Assembly: GCA_963931525.1 (NCBI GenBank)
Contig: OZ007023.1
Span: forward strand, 62,001 to 126,000
Direction: 5' to 3'
Length of the DNA stretch: 64,000 bases
Origin: Fimenecus sp900545625
Lineage (GTDB): Bacteria > Bacillota > Clostridia > Oscillospirales > Acutalibacteraceae
Shown here: piece after piece, positions 51,613 through 60,515 of the stretch
How positions within the stretch are numbered: position 1 is the stretch's first letter
Layout of the letters: each line of letters opens with the position of its first letter
Notes under the pieces: generated by a model
Seen by the model: only the letters and a program-made list of their open reading frames with translations
Database searches by the model: none
What the model was told of the DNA's origin: nothing
Made by a program: the position numbers and the translations under genes

Positions 51613-54600
51613 ATGAAAGAGAACAAAAAGCCCACAATTTACACCGTAGCGACCGCGCACCTCGACACCGTTTGGAACTGGGATTTTGAAACGACGGTGC
51701 GCAAATACATCCCCGCCACGCTGCGGGAGAATTTCCGTCTGTTTGAAAAATACCCCGACTATGTGTTCAGCTTTGAGGGCAGCCGCCGCTATGAGCTCAT
51801 GGAGGAGTATTACCCCGAGGACTTTGAAAAACTGCGCCGCTATATTGCAGCCAACCGCTGGTTCGTCGCGGGCAGCGCCTATGAAAACGGCGACGTCAAC
51901 GTTCCCTCGCCCGAAGCGCTGTTTCGCAACATTTTATACGGCAACCATTACTTCCTCGAAAAATTCGGTAAGACGAGCTTGGATATTTACCTGCCCGACT
52001 GTTTCGGTTTCGGTTACGCGCTGCCGAGCATCATCAAACATGCGGGGCTTTTAGGATTCACAACGCAAAAGCTGACATGGAGCTCGGCGTATGGTATCCC
52101 GTTCGATTTAGGCCTTTGGCAGGGTGTAGACGGCAGCCGTGTGTATGCTTCGCTTGATGCGCAGGAATACAGTGCCTCTTTAAGCGAAGTCCGCAAGCAC
52201 AAAAACGCGCCGAACAAGCTCGAAAAGAACATCCGCGAATACGATCTGCCCATGACCTACCTGCTGCACGGCGTGGGTGACCGCGGCGGCGCGCCGAAGG
52301 AAAAATCGGTCAAGACCGTGGTTTCCGAAAAGCGGAAAAACGCGACGGAAAGCGTGGATGTGGAGCTTACGAGCACGGACGGCGTATTCCGCATTATGGA
52401 AGATGAACTTTCCGCACAGGATAAGAAAAAGCTGCCCGTTTGGAACAATGAGCTGGTTTCCACCGACCACGGCGTAGGCGGTTATACTTCGCGCGCTTTG
52501 GGCAAGCGCCTCAACAAGCAAAACGAGCAGCTCGCCGACGCCGCCGAACGGTTTTCCGCTGCCGCCGCCTGGCTCGGCGCCGCCGATTACCCGCAAAATG
52601 TGCTCGACACAGCGTGGAAGCGCGTGATCGCGCACCAATTCCACGACGACCTGCCCGGCACCTCCCTTGCCCGCGTATATCGCCGCAGCTGGAACGATTA
52701 CACGCTTTCGCTCAACCAATTTGCAGGCGTGTATGAAAGTGCCGTCAAAAGCCTTGCGCGGCAGATGCAAATCCCCTTTAAACGCGGCATCACCGTTGCC
52801 GTCGCCAATCCGACCGGCTTTGCACGAAAAGGCGCTGTCGCCTATCGCGTATCGCTGCCCACAGGGACAGACTCTGTTCATGTAAAAAATGCGGCGGGCA
52901 AAGCCGTGCCAAGCCAGCTTAATGCGGACGGTACGGTCGTCTTTACGGCAAGCGTTCCCGCAAACGGCATTGCCGTATACTGCATCACCCCCGCAAACAA
53001 GCCCTATGCGGCGGATACAGGCCTGTGCGTAACGGAACGGACACTGGAGAACCGCAAATACAAGGTCACGCTCGACGACAACGGCGATATTGTATCCGTT
53101 CTGGATAAAGCGCTTCAAAAAGAGCTGCTGAAAGCGCCCGTTTGTATGGCGTTGCACAAATACAACGGTTCAAAGCCGTGGCCCGCGTGGGAGCTGGACT
53201 ACAAGGAGGTCATGGCGCCGCCTGTGGACTTTGCCCGCGCGCCGCAATTTACGATCGCAGAGGACGGCAGCGCGCGTGTTTCGATCGTGACGCGCCGTAC
53301 CGCCGGAAAATCGGTGTTTTTCCAGCGCATCAGCCTTGGCGAACAGGATGAGACTTTGCGCGTGGACAATGAAATTTTCTGGAACAGCCGGCGCACACTT
53401 TTGAAAACGCCGTTTACGCTGACTGTCGAAAACGAACAAGCGTCCTATGATTTGGGGCTCGGCTTCATCCGCCGCGGCACGAATACGCCGAAGCTGTATG
53501 AAGTCCCCGCACAGAATTGGGCGGATATCAGCGGCAAAGATTACGGCATTTCGATCTTGAGCGACTGCAAATACGGCTGGGATCACCCCACTGCCGACAC
53601 ACTGCGCCTGACGGGGCTGCACACGCCGCGCTTCGGCTTTTTGCCGGACAGCCATCAGGATCAGCTTGACCTTGGGCGCAACCGCTACGCATTCGGTATT
53701 TTCAGCCACGAAGGCGATAACCTTGCCGCTACACAAGCGGCGGGCATGGCGTTCTGCCAGCCGCTGCGGGCGTTTACCGTGCGTGCCGACCACGACGGGA
53801 TCCTGCCGCCGGAATATGCCTTTGCTGAAGTAACCAATACCGCGGTGCTGCTGCGCGCCATTAAAAAAGCACAGGACAGCGAACAGCTGGTGGTGCGCGT
53901 CAACGAGGGCACGGGTACAAGGCAGAGCGACGTGCATCTGCGCATCGGCAGCGGGATTCGGAAAGCCTGGCTTTGCAACGCGCAGGAACAGCCGCTCAAA
54001 GCCTTGCGCGTGCAAAAGGGTGAGCTGGTATTTGACATTGAGCCTTTCGCGCCGATGACGTTTTTGATTGAACTTAAACCCTTCGGCAAAGCGCCGGCTG
54101 TGGCGCAGCAGGTTCCGGTGCGGCTGCCGTACAATTTGTCTGCCACCTCCCCCAATTCAAACCGCAAAGACGGTGCTTTGGGCGGGTATACCATTCCCGA
54201 AGAGCTGTTCCCTCGCAAGATCAACTGTAAAGGAATTAACTTTACACTTTCTGATTCTACGCCGAATGCATTGCGTTGCTGCGGACAGACGCTGCTGCTG
54301 CCCGAGGGCGCAAAGGCTGTTGCGCTGGTGCTGACCGCCCTGCACGGCGACCGCACGCTCACCTTCCCGAACGGCGCGCAAGTGGAAGTGCCCGACGGCT
54401 TGGAGGCGCTCGGCGCGGGCGACCTGTATGAGGGCAAGACCAAGCACACCGGCTATCGCAAGCTGTGCACGCTCGCGCACGAATTTACGCATATGCACAA
54501 GGACGGCGCGGACGAAATCGCCAAACAGGCGTATCTCTTCTTTGAGAAAATCCCTGTAAAGGAGAATCGCTTGACGCTTCCTGTTGCGGAAAATATTCTG

Positions 54601-54630
54601 GTCTTTGCCGCAACGGCGATCGTGGAATGA
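51613..54630 (+). CDS. GH38 alpha-mannosidase
   Basis: A 1005-residue family 38 glycoside hydrolase. The zinc-binding AHLDTVWNW (His16, Asp18), the nucleophile region YLPDCFGFG (Asp129) and NELVSTDHGVGGYTS are all present. The C-terminal half holds the usual beta domains (PRFGFLPDSHQDQLDLGRNR; FAPMTFLIEL). There is no signal peptide, so it works in the cytosol on imported mannosides, in line with the transporter upstream. It ends before a bidirectional terminator. Confidence 0.93.
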   Translation: MKENKKPTIYTVATAHLDTVWNWDFETTVRKYIPATLRENFRLFEKYPDYVFSFEGSRRYELMEEYYPEDFEKLRRYIAANRWFVAGSAYENGDVNVPSPEALFRNILYGNHYFLEKFGKTSLDIYLPDCFGFGYALPSIIKHAGLLGFTTQKLTWSSAYGIPFDLGLWQGVDGSRVYASLDAQEYSASLSEVRKHKNAPNKLEKNIREYDLPMTYLLHGVGDRGGAPKEKSVKTVVSEKRKNATESVDVELTSTDGVFRIMEDELSAQDKKKLPVWNNELVSTDHGVGGYTSRALGKRLNKQNEQLADAAERFSAAAAWLGAADYPQNVLDTAWKRVIAHQFHDDLPGTSLARVYRRSWNDYTLSLNQFAGVYESAVKSLARQMQIPFKRGITVAVANPTGFARKGAVAYRVSLPTGTDSVHVKNAAGKAVPSQLNADGTVVFTASVPANGIAVYCITPANKPYAADTGLCVTERTLENRKYKVTLDDNGDIVSVLDKALQKELLKAPVCMALHKYNGSKPWPAWELDYKEVMAPPVDFARAPQFTIAEDGSARVSIVTRRTAGKSVFFQRISLGEQDETLRVDNEIFWNSRRTLLKTPFTLTVENEQASYDLGLGFIRRGTNTPKLYEVPAQNWADISGKDYGISILSDCKYGWDHPTADTLRLTGLHTPRFGFLPDSHQDQLDLGRNRYAFGIFSHEGDNLAATQAAGMAFCQPLRAFTVRADHDGILPPEYAFAEVTNTAVLLRAIKKAQDSEQLVVRVNEGTGTRQSDVHLRIGSGIRKAWLCNAQEQPLKALRVQKGELVFDIEPFAPMTFLIELKPFGKAPAVAQQVPVRLPYNLSATSPNSNRKDGALGGYTIPEELFPRKINCKGINFTLSDSTPNALRCCGQTLLLPEGAKAVALVLTALHGDRTLTFPNGAQVEVPDGLEALGAGDLYEGKTKHTGYRKLCTLAHEFTHMHKDGADEIAKQAYLFFEKIPVKENRLTLPVAENILVFAATAIVE

Positions 54631-54640
54631 ACACAAAGTA

Positions 54641-54685
54641 TAAAACAACAGCGGAGGAACCGTTTGGTTCCTCCGCTGTTTTGTA
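54641..54685. terminator. Bidirectional terminator
   Basis: AACAGCGGAGGAAC (54647-54660) pairs perfectly with GTTCCTCCGCTGTT (54667-54680). TTTTG follows on plus and TTTTATAC on minus. It lies between convergent GH38 and transketolase genes. Confidence 0.88.
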
Positions 54686-54698
54686 ATTTGTGCAACTG

Positions 54699-55646
54699 TT
54701 ATCCCTTTAAGGCGACGGCCTGTTTTGCCTTTTCGGCAATATGGGCGGCGTCCAGTCCGTAGATGTGCAACAGCTCCACGGCGGGGCCGGATTTGCCGAA
54801 CACATCCTCTACGCCGACACGCAGCACCGGAACGGGAACGGTTTCACAGATCACTTCGGTGACAGCGCCGCCGAGCCCGCCGAGAACGCTGTGTTCCTCC
54901 GCCGTGACCAGAGCGCCGGTCTTTTTCGCGGAATCGATCAGGATGTCCCGGTCGATGGGCTTGATGGTCGCCATATTGACGACGCGCGCTGAAATGCCCT
55001 CGCCTTTTAAGGCTTCCGCCGCCATGAGCGCCTCGTTGACCATAAGGCCCGTAGCGACAATCGTAACATCCGACCCTTCTGTAAGCACCGCGCCTTTGCC
55101 GATCTCGAATTCATAATTCTCATCAAACACGCGCGGCACGGCAAGCCTGCCGAAACGCATATACACGGGACCCTCGTGCGCTGCCGCCGCGAAAACGCAG
55201 GCGCGCGCTTCGACATCATCTGCGGGATTGAGCACAACCATACCGGGTATGGAACGCATCAAGGCAATATCCTCACAGCACTGGTGGCTCGCGCCGTCCT
55301 CGCCGACGGAAATGCCCGCGTGCGTTGCGCCGATCTTGACGTTCAAGTGCGTGTATCCGATGGAATTGCGCACCTGCTCGAACGCTCTGCCCGCTGCAAA
55401 CATGGCAAAGGAACTTGCAAACACGATGTGCCCCGTAGCGGCAAGTCCCGCCGCAACGCCCATCAGGTTGCTTTCGGCAATGCCGACGTCGATAAAGCGC
55501 TCGGGAAACGCTTTCTTAAACATGCCCGTCTTGGTCGCCGCTGCAAGGTCGGCATCAAGCACCAAGACTTTATCGTTTTGCTCGCCCAGTTCCACGAGCG
55601 CCTTGCCATAGGCTTCTCTTGTTGCACATTTAATCGTTTCCTGCAT
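54699..55646 (-). CDS. Transketolase, C-terminal subunit
   Basis: A 315-residue protein corresponding to the pyrimidine-binding and C-terminal domains of transketolase: VLDADLAAATKTGMF, RFIDVGIAESNLMGVAAGLA (catalytic Glu), CEDIALMRSIPGMVVLNPAD, YMRFGR and AEEHSVLGGLGGAV. It pairs with the N-terminal subunit encoded just upstream (2-base gap) to form a split transketolase for the non-oxidative pentose phosphate pathway. Split enzymes are common in Clostridia and archaea. Confidence 0.94.
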   Translation of the reverse strand: MQETIKCATREAYGKALVELGEQNDKVLVLDADLAAATKTGMFKKAFPERFIDVGIAESNLMGVAAGLAATGHIVFASSFAMFAAGRAFEQVRNSIGYTHLNVKIGATHAGISVGEDGASHQCCEDIALMRSIPGMVVLNPADDVEARACVFAAAAHEGPVYMRFGRLAVPRVFDENYEFEIGKGAVLTEGSDVTIVATGLMVNEALMAAEALKGEGISARVVNMATIKPIDRDILIDSAKKTGALVTAEEHSVLGGLGGAVTEVICETVPVPVLRVGVEDVFGKSGPAVELLHIYGLDAAHIAEKAKQAVALKG

Positions 55647-55648
55647 GA

Positions 55649-56491
55649 TTACGCCTCCAATTCCGCCAAAGCGGCGTTCAGTTGGGCCATTGCCTGTTCA
55701 TACTGCTCGGTATTCGGTGCGCTGCCGTGCCAGCCGACAGCATTTTCCATAAACGAAACGCCCTTGCCCTTGACCGTTTTCATCACGATCGCGGTCGGCT
55801 TATCTTTGCACGCATCGGCAGCGGCAAATGCGCTTTCCAGTGCGTCGAAATCATGCCCGTCGATCTCCACCGTGTTCCAATTAAATGCACGGAATTTTTC
55901 GGCGATCGGGTACGGGGCATTGACCTCGTCCATCGTTCCGTCGATCTGCAGGTTATTGTTGTCGATGATCGCGGTAAGGTTGGAAAGCCCGTGGTTGCCG
56001 GCGAACATCGCCGCCTCCCAGACCTGCCCCTCCTGCAATTCGCCGTCGCCGAGGATGGCATACACACGGTAGTCCGCTTTGTCGAGCTTCGCGCCGAGCG
56101 CCATGCCCACTGCGGCGGAAATGCCCTGTCCCAAAGAACCGGTGCTCATATCCACGCCGGGGACCTTGTCCATATTCGGGTGGCCCTGCAGGTAGCTGTC
56201 GGACTTGCGCAGCGTTTTGAGATCTTCCACCGGGAAAAATCCCTTGAGCGCAAGTGCGGCGTACAAAGCGGGGGCTGCATGCCCTTTTGATAATACAAGG
56301 CGGTCACGACCCGGCATTTTCGGATCTTTCGGCTCCACATGCATGCGGACATTATACAGGTAGCTGAGCACATCGCAAATGGAAAGCGAACCGCCCGGGT
56401 GCCCCGCCTTCGCGTGATACACGCCGTCAAGCACACCCATGCGCGCCTTGGTCGCAAAAATCTGCAGTGCTTGTTTCGTAGCCTGCTCCAT
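55649..56491 (-). CDS. Transketolase, N-terminal (TPP-binding) subunit
   Basis: A 280-residue protein: HAKAGHPGGSLSICDVLSYL, RDRLVLSKGHAAPALYAALA, the TPP-binding ILGDGELQEGQVWEAAMFAG and IIDNNNLQIDG. It matches the N-terminal half of transketolase. AAGGAGG precedes the ATG. It follows the HAD phosphatase gene by 2 bases, in a tight five-gene operon with lspA and rluD. Confidence 0.94.
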   Translation of the reverse strand: MEQATKQALQIFATKARMGVLDGVYHAKAGHPGGSLSICDVLSYLYNVRMHVEPKDPKMPGRDRLVLSKGHAAPALYAALALKGFFPVEDLKTLRKSDSYLQGHPNMDKVPGVDMSTGSLGQGISAAVGMALGAKLDKADYRVYAILGDGELQEGQVWEAAMFAGNHGLSNLTAIIDNNNLQIDGTMDEVNAPYPIAEKFRAFNWNTVEIDGHDFDALESAFAAADACKDKPTAIVMKTVKGKGVSFMENAVGWHGSAPNTEQYEQAMAQLNAALAELEA

Positions 56492-56493
56492 GG

Positions 56494-57342
56494 TTAGTCC
56501 TCCTTATATTCGTACATGATATATTCCAGCAGATCCGCCACAGCGCCACGGTTGCAGTGGCACGCGTGGAACTTGGCGATCTCGTGCATTTTACGCGGCG
56601 CCTGCGCGCATACGGCGGGCAGACCCACGGTTTGCAGCATCTCATAATCGTTGAAGTAATCGCCGATGGCGGCGGTGTGGCTGCGGTCGATGCCGTACAT
56701 CTCCGCAATATCCATGACCCCGACGCCCTTATGGATGCCTTTTTCAAGCATCTCAAACGAAGAAACGGACGAGGACATAAAATTCACATTGGGGTCTTTG
56801 ATGGAAAGCAGATATTGTTTGACCGCAGAAATAAGCGGCGGCATCCCCAGGAAAATGACCTTACCCCAGTTTTCCGGAGGTACTTCGTCTATACGCTTGA
56901 ACTTGCGGTGCGGCAGATTGTCCGCGCGCAGCATGATGTTCGCAAAAATGTGCGCATTGATAGTATATGCACTGTCGTTCGTTAAAATCTCGACTTCCAC
57001 CGCAGGAAATTTTTTTGTCACCGCCCGCACGAGCTCATAACCTGCGGGATTGATGGGGTGAAAGCGCAGCATTTTTTCGTGCTCGTAGTCATAAATGCCC
57101 GCGCCGTTAAGCAACACAGCAGGGGTAGAAGCGATCGGAAGACTTTGGAACGGCTTACGCATGGAGCTGATATTTCTGCCCGAAGCAAGGGTAAAATGGC
57201 CTTTTTTCTCGAGCACGAATTCACAGATGCGTTCGTAATTGCGCTTTGGCAATCTACGCAGCTTATTGTTCAGCGTACCGTCTATGTCCGAAGCGACCAG
57301 CCAGTCTGAAAAGTCGGTTTTCTCCCTTGTTTCAACCTTCAC
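56494..57342 (-). CDS. Cof-type HAD-IIB phosphatase
   Basis: A 282-residue HAD hydrolase: motif I ASDIDGTLNN, motif II LASGRN, Lys in the KRID/NWGK region and motif IV AIGDYFNDYEML. The cap is of the C2 (Cof) type. Substrates are usually sugar phosphates or nucleotides; the operon with transketolase suggests a sugar phosphate (inference). GTG start at 57342 with AAAGGAG 9 bases upstream. It overlaps rluD by 11 bases. Confidence 0.9.
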   Translation of the reverse strand: MKVETREKTDFSDWLVASDIDGTLNNKLRRLPKRNYERICEFVLEKKGHFTLASGRNISSMRKPFQSLPIASTPAVLLNGAGIYDYEHEKMLRFHPINPAGYELVRAVTKKFPAVEVEILTNDSAYTINAHIFANIMLRADNLPHRKFKRIDEVPPENWGKVIFLGMPPLISAVKQYLLSIKDPNVNFMSSSVSSFEMLEKGIHKGVGVMDIAEMYGIDRSHTAAIGDYFNDYEMLQTVGLPAVCAQAPRKMHEIAKFHACHCNRGAVADLLEYIMYEYKED

Positions 57343-58255
57343 GCGTCAAACTCCTTTGAAATTTTGTAAAATAGGCAGGCAGTTCGCTGTCAAAAGCGAC
57401 AAACGCCCCCGTTCGCGGATGTGTAAAGCCCAACTGCTTTGCGTGCAGGCACTGCCCGCAGAGCGCCTTTTCTGCCGGTTTTGGATGCCCATACACCGCA
57501 TCACCCGCCAGCGGATGTCCGAGATACGCCATATGCACACGGATCTGGTGCGTCCTGCCCGTTTCGAGCCGGCAGCGAATGTATGCGTACCCGACGTATT
57601 TTTCCAAGGTCTCGTAATGCGTTACCGCAGGCTTTGCGTTTTTATCGGTGACCGCCATTTTTTTGCGATCCTTCGGGCTTCTGCCAATAGGCGCGTTGAC
57701 CGTACCGCTGTCTTCCCGCAAATGCCCCGCAACGATGGCGCGGTATTCGCGCAAAAATGTATGCGCGGCGATCTGCTCGGCAAGCGCGCGGTGGGCGAAA
57801 TCATTTTTTGCTACGACTAAAAGCCCGCTTGTATCCTTATCGATGCGGTGGACGATCCCGGGGCGCAGCACACCGTTGATGCCGGAAAGCGAAGCGCCGC
57901 AGTGCCACAAAAGCGCATTGACCAAGGTGCCGTCGGGATTGCCCGGCGCAGGGTGCACAACCATCCCCTTTGGCTTATTGATGACAAGCAGATCGTCATC
58001 CTCATACACGACGTCAAGCGGGATATCCTGTGCCTCTACGCAAAGCGGCTTGACCTCCGGCAGCTCGAACACCAATCGGTCACCTGCGCGCAGGCGGTAA
58101 TTTTTAGAAGCCGCTCGGTCATTGATGCGTGCCGCGCCCGCTGTGAGCGCCTTTTGCAGTGAGGAGCGCGAAAGCTCCGGCAACAATCGAGAGAGGAATA
58201 CGTCCAGCCTCTCCCCCGCCGACGCGGCATCCACGACGCACTCAAGCGGGTTCAT
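57332..58255 (-). CDS. rluD: 23S rRNA pseudouridine synthase, RluD family
   Basis: A 307-residue protein with an N-terminal S4 domain (GERLDVFLSRLLPELSRSSL) and a RluA/RluD catalytic domain with GIVHRIDKDTSGLLVVAKND (catalytic Asp in HRIDKDTSG) and ETGRTHQIRVHMAYLGHPLA. The start at 58255 is chosen (CAGGAGAAGC upstream), overlapping the lspA end by 14 bases. The exact uridine cannot be fixed from sequence; RluD-like is the best fit for an lspA neighbour (Bacillus ylyB). Confidence 0.93.
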   Translation of the reverse strand: MNPLECVVDAASAGERLDVFLSRLLPELSRSSLQKALTAGAARINDRAASKNYRLRAGDRLVFELPEVKPLCVEAQDIPLDVVYEDDDLLVINKPKGMVVHPAPGNPDGTLVNALLWHCGASLSGINGVLRPGIVHRIDKDTSGLLVVAKNDFAHRALAEQIAAHTFLREYRAIVAGHLREDSGTVNAPIGRSPKDRKKMAVTDKNAKPAVTHYETLEKYVGYAYIRCRLETGRTHQIRVHMAYLGHPLAGDAVYGHPKPAEKALCGQCLHAKQLGFTHPRTGAFVAFDSELPAYFTKFQRSLTREG

Positions 58256-58745
58256 TTTGCTTCTCCTGCGCCGCTTTGCGGCGTTCGCGCACAAGATCTA
58301 AAATCAAATACAAAATCAGAAGCCCTGCGCCGACGCACACAAGCATATCGGCGAAGTTAAACACGGCGAAGTCTACAAACAGCGGTTCGATATAATCCAC
58401 CACAAAACCGCGCATCACACGGTCGATGAGGTTCCCGGCGCCGCCTGCCAAAATTAACACAGCCGCCGCGCGTGCAAGATTGTCGCGCAGCCACCCTGAA
58501 AGCAGAAGCGCAAGTCCCACAACTACGACGATCGCCGTAAACACGGATAAAAGCGTGGTATGCTCGCTAAACATGCCAAAGGCGGCTCCCGTGTTTTCGA
58601 CGTAAGAAAGTTGTAATACACCGTCGAGCACAGGAAAGCTGCCTATGGGTTGTAGGTATTCGATTGCAAGAAATTTCAAGCCCTGATCGACCGCGATCAG
58701 CGCCGCGATTATCAGAACGGCAATCCAACGAAACATCCGTTCCAC
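58242..58745 (-). CDS. lspA: Lipoprotein signal peptidase II
   Basis: A 167-residue aspartyl protease with four membrane helices: DQGLKFLAIEYL, ENTGAAFGMF, GGAGNLIDRVMRGFVVDYI (first catalytic Asp) and FAVFNFADMLVCVG (second). It cuts prolipoproteins such as the one at 15387-16520. The gap upstream is entirely filled by a 273-base repeat element, which must hold or replace its promoter and ribosome region. Confidence 0.95.
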   Translation of the reverse strand: MERMFRWIAVLIIAALIAVDQGLKFLAIEYLQPIGSFPVLDGVLQLSYVENTGAAFGMFSEHTTLLSVFTAIVVVVGLALLLSGWLRDNLARAAAVLILAGGAGNLIDRVMRGFVVDYIEPLFVDFAVFNFADMLVCVGAGLLILYLILDLVRERRKAAQEKQNEPA

Positions 58746-58751
58746 CTCAAA

Positions 58752-59024
58752 CAGGGGGCAAAAAGCCCCCTCAGACTGTCAAAGAAATCCTTTTTCCTCC
58801 CTCTGACGAGGGAGGTGGCACGCGCTTCGCGCGTGACTTAAGGGAGAGAAACCTTGAAATATCAAGGTTTTTGACTACCCCTCAGTCTCGCTTCGCTCGC
58901 CAGCCGCTGACGGCGGCCGTCCCCTTTGTCGCTTCGCGACATTTCCCCGCACTGCGGGGAATCACCCCTGACAAGGGGAGCAAAAGACATTTTTTGACAC
59001 GCTCAGAGGGCATAAAGCCCCCTG
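58752..59024. mobile_element. MITE-like 273-bp element made of serial hairpins
   Basis: The ends are imperfect inverted repeats of about 40 bases, both starting CAGGGGGC. Inside are seven hairpins in a row, for example CCTCCCTC/GAGGGAGG, CACGCGC/GCGCGTG, AACCTTGA/TCAAGGTT, GCCGC/GCGGC, GTCGC/GCGAC, CCCCGCA/TGCGGGG and CCCCT/AGGGG. No coding frame is credible. It fills nearly all of the divIVA-lspA gap: 3 bases after the divIVA stop and 6 bases before the lspA start. It matches my memory of dispersed palindromic repeats in Clostridia, not a named family. No target duplication is seen. Confidence 0.7.
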
Positions 59025-59027
59025 CCG

Positions 59028-59999
59028 TTATTTTTTCTTGAAGAAACTCTTGAAGGAGACAGCGGAATCATCATCCTTGTCGTCCGCCTCTGCCTCGTCC
59101 GCAGATTCTTCGATCGTTGCGTATGTATGCCCGGCGGGCTCGGTGTCCTCTTCCTCATCTGCAAACGCAGAGAAATCCAGCGTAAAGCCGTCATCTGTGT
59201 CCGCAGCGTCTTCGGATTCGGCGGGGGCAGCTGCTTCCGCAGTTTCCTCCTGCGGTTCTTCTTCATCCGCGTCACCGGAGGAAATATCCTCAAAGGATTC
59301 TTGCACGCTCTCGGGTTCGTCTGCTGCTTCGGGCGCGGCAGATGCTTCCGCCGAGTTCTCCGCTTCGGCAGCCGCCGGTTCGGACGCCGTTTCCGCTTCC
59401 GCATTCTCGGCCTGCGGCGCCGGCTTGTCCTCTGCCGGCATTTCCTGCTCGACATATTCAGGGATCGAATTGATCAGATTCAAATGCTCTTTGTAAAGCG
59501 AAAGCAGGTTTGCGCGGAATTCGCCGGCCTTCTTTTGCAGCATTTCAAATTCCAGGCTTTCCTTCATCACCTTGCGGTTAACTGCGCCCAAAATTTCGTC
59601 GGCATCCTTTTTGCTTTGCAGCACGACCGCGTCCGCTTCCGCTTTTGCGTTCGCAATGATCTCATGCGCCTGCGCTTCTGCTTCAGCGCGCTTCTGGTCG
59701 GCATCCTTCTGCGCCTGCTCAAGCGTGCCTGCAACGCTTTCCTTTGCGTCGCGGACGATCTTGTCAGCAAGCGTCTGCGCGGAGATGAGCGCCTTTCTGA
59801 GGCTGTCCTCTTCCTCCTTATACTGCTCGACCTTATTGGCAAGCAGGCTGATCTTTTTGATCAACTCGCCGTTTTCCTTGAACATCTGTTCATAGGAGGA
59901 CGTGACCTCGGCAAAAAAGCTGTCCACATCGTCGGCGCGGTAAGCCCCGCGCCCCGTTGCCTGGAAGGACTTAGCCTTCAGAGTTTCCGGAGTAAGCAT
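59028..59999 (-). CDS. divIVA: DivIVA-family cell division/polarity protein with acidic tail
   Basis: A 323-residue protein: N-terminal DivIVA lipid-binding domain (LTPETLKAKSFQATGRGAYR; DDVDSFFAEVTSSYEQMFKE), a long coiled coil (about 50-180) and an unusual, very acidic Ala/Glu-rich tail (about 190-315) ending VSFKSFFKKK. DivIVA marks curved membrane at septa and poles. ATG 59999 (GGTGGAA upstream) is preferred to ATG 60017, which has no ribosome site. It lies 31 bases after sepF; the usual ylmG and ylmH genes are missing. Confidence 0.9.
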   Translation of the reverse strand: MLTPETLKAKSFQATGRGAYRADDVDSFFAEVTSSYEQMFKENGELIKKISLLANKVEQYKEEEDSLRKALISAQTLADKIVRDAKESVAGTLEQAQKDADQKRAEAEAQAHEIIANAKAEADAVVLQSKKDADEILGAVNRKVMKESLEFEMLQKKAGEFRANLLSLYKEHLNLINSIPEYVEQEMPAEDKPAPQAENAEAETASEPAAAEAENSAEASAAPEAADEPESVQESFEDISSGDADEEEPQEETAEAAAPAESEDAADTDDGFTLDFSAFADEEEDTEPAGHTYATIEESADEAEADDKDDDSAVSFKSFFKKK

Positions 60000-60030
60000 A
60001 CTTCTGATTCCACCCATCACAAATTATTGA

Positions 60031-60495
60031 TTAAAAGAATACACCGTTGTTTTCGAGCTCGTCCAAAAGGTCGCCCATAACATCCACATTGTAGGGCGTG
60101 ATGATGAACGTGCTGTTCGCCACGCGTTTGAACTGCCCGCCGTTGGCATAGGCAACACCGCTCAAAAAGTCCACAAGCCGCCGTGCGACCTCACGGTTGG
60201 CAGATTCCAAATTGAGCACCACCGTGCGTTTTTCGTTGAGATTGTCTGCTACAGCACGCGCTTCCTCAAAGCTCTCGGGCTTGGCAAGCACAACTTGCAG
60301 ACGCGCCGTGGTGTGGATATTGACGACATTGTCCCCGGCATCCCGCTCACGTTCACGCGCGCGGCGCGCGGGACGGCGCGGCTCTTCGGACTCCTCTTCG
60401 CCCGCATCCGAACGGAAATCGTCGGATTCCAGCTCGTCGTAATAATCGTCCTCCGAAACGTTGACCATGTTTTTGACCTTATCCAAGAAGCTCAT
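60031..60495 (-). CDS. sepF: Cell division protein SepF
   Basis: A 154-residue SepF: an N-terminal membrane-targeting helix (SFLDKVKNMVNVSEDD), an acidic/Arg-rich linker and the C-terminal SepF fold (VVLAKPESFEEARAVADNLN; VVLNLESANREVARRLVDFL; GVAYANGGQFKRVANSTFII). It anchors FtsZ to the membrane. Typical Firmicutes neighbours yggS and divIVA flank it. Confidence 0.95.
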   Translation of the reverse strand: MSFLDKVKNMVNVSEDDYYDELESDDFRSDAGEEESEEPRRPARRARERERDAGDNVVNIHTTARLQVVLAKPESFEEARAVADNLNEKRTVVLNLESANREVARRLVDFLSGVAYANGGQFKRVANSTFIITPYNVDVMGDLLDELENNGVFF

Positions 60496-60515
60496 AATTT
60501 GTCCCTCCTGTATGA

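Noticed and set aside
52180..53157. 325-codon minus-strand open frame
   Set aside because: Antisense shadow of the GH38 gene, with no recognisable domain.
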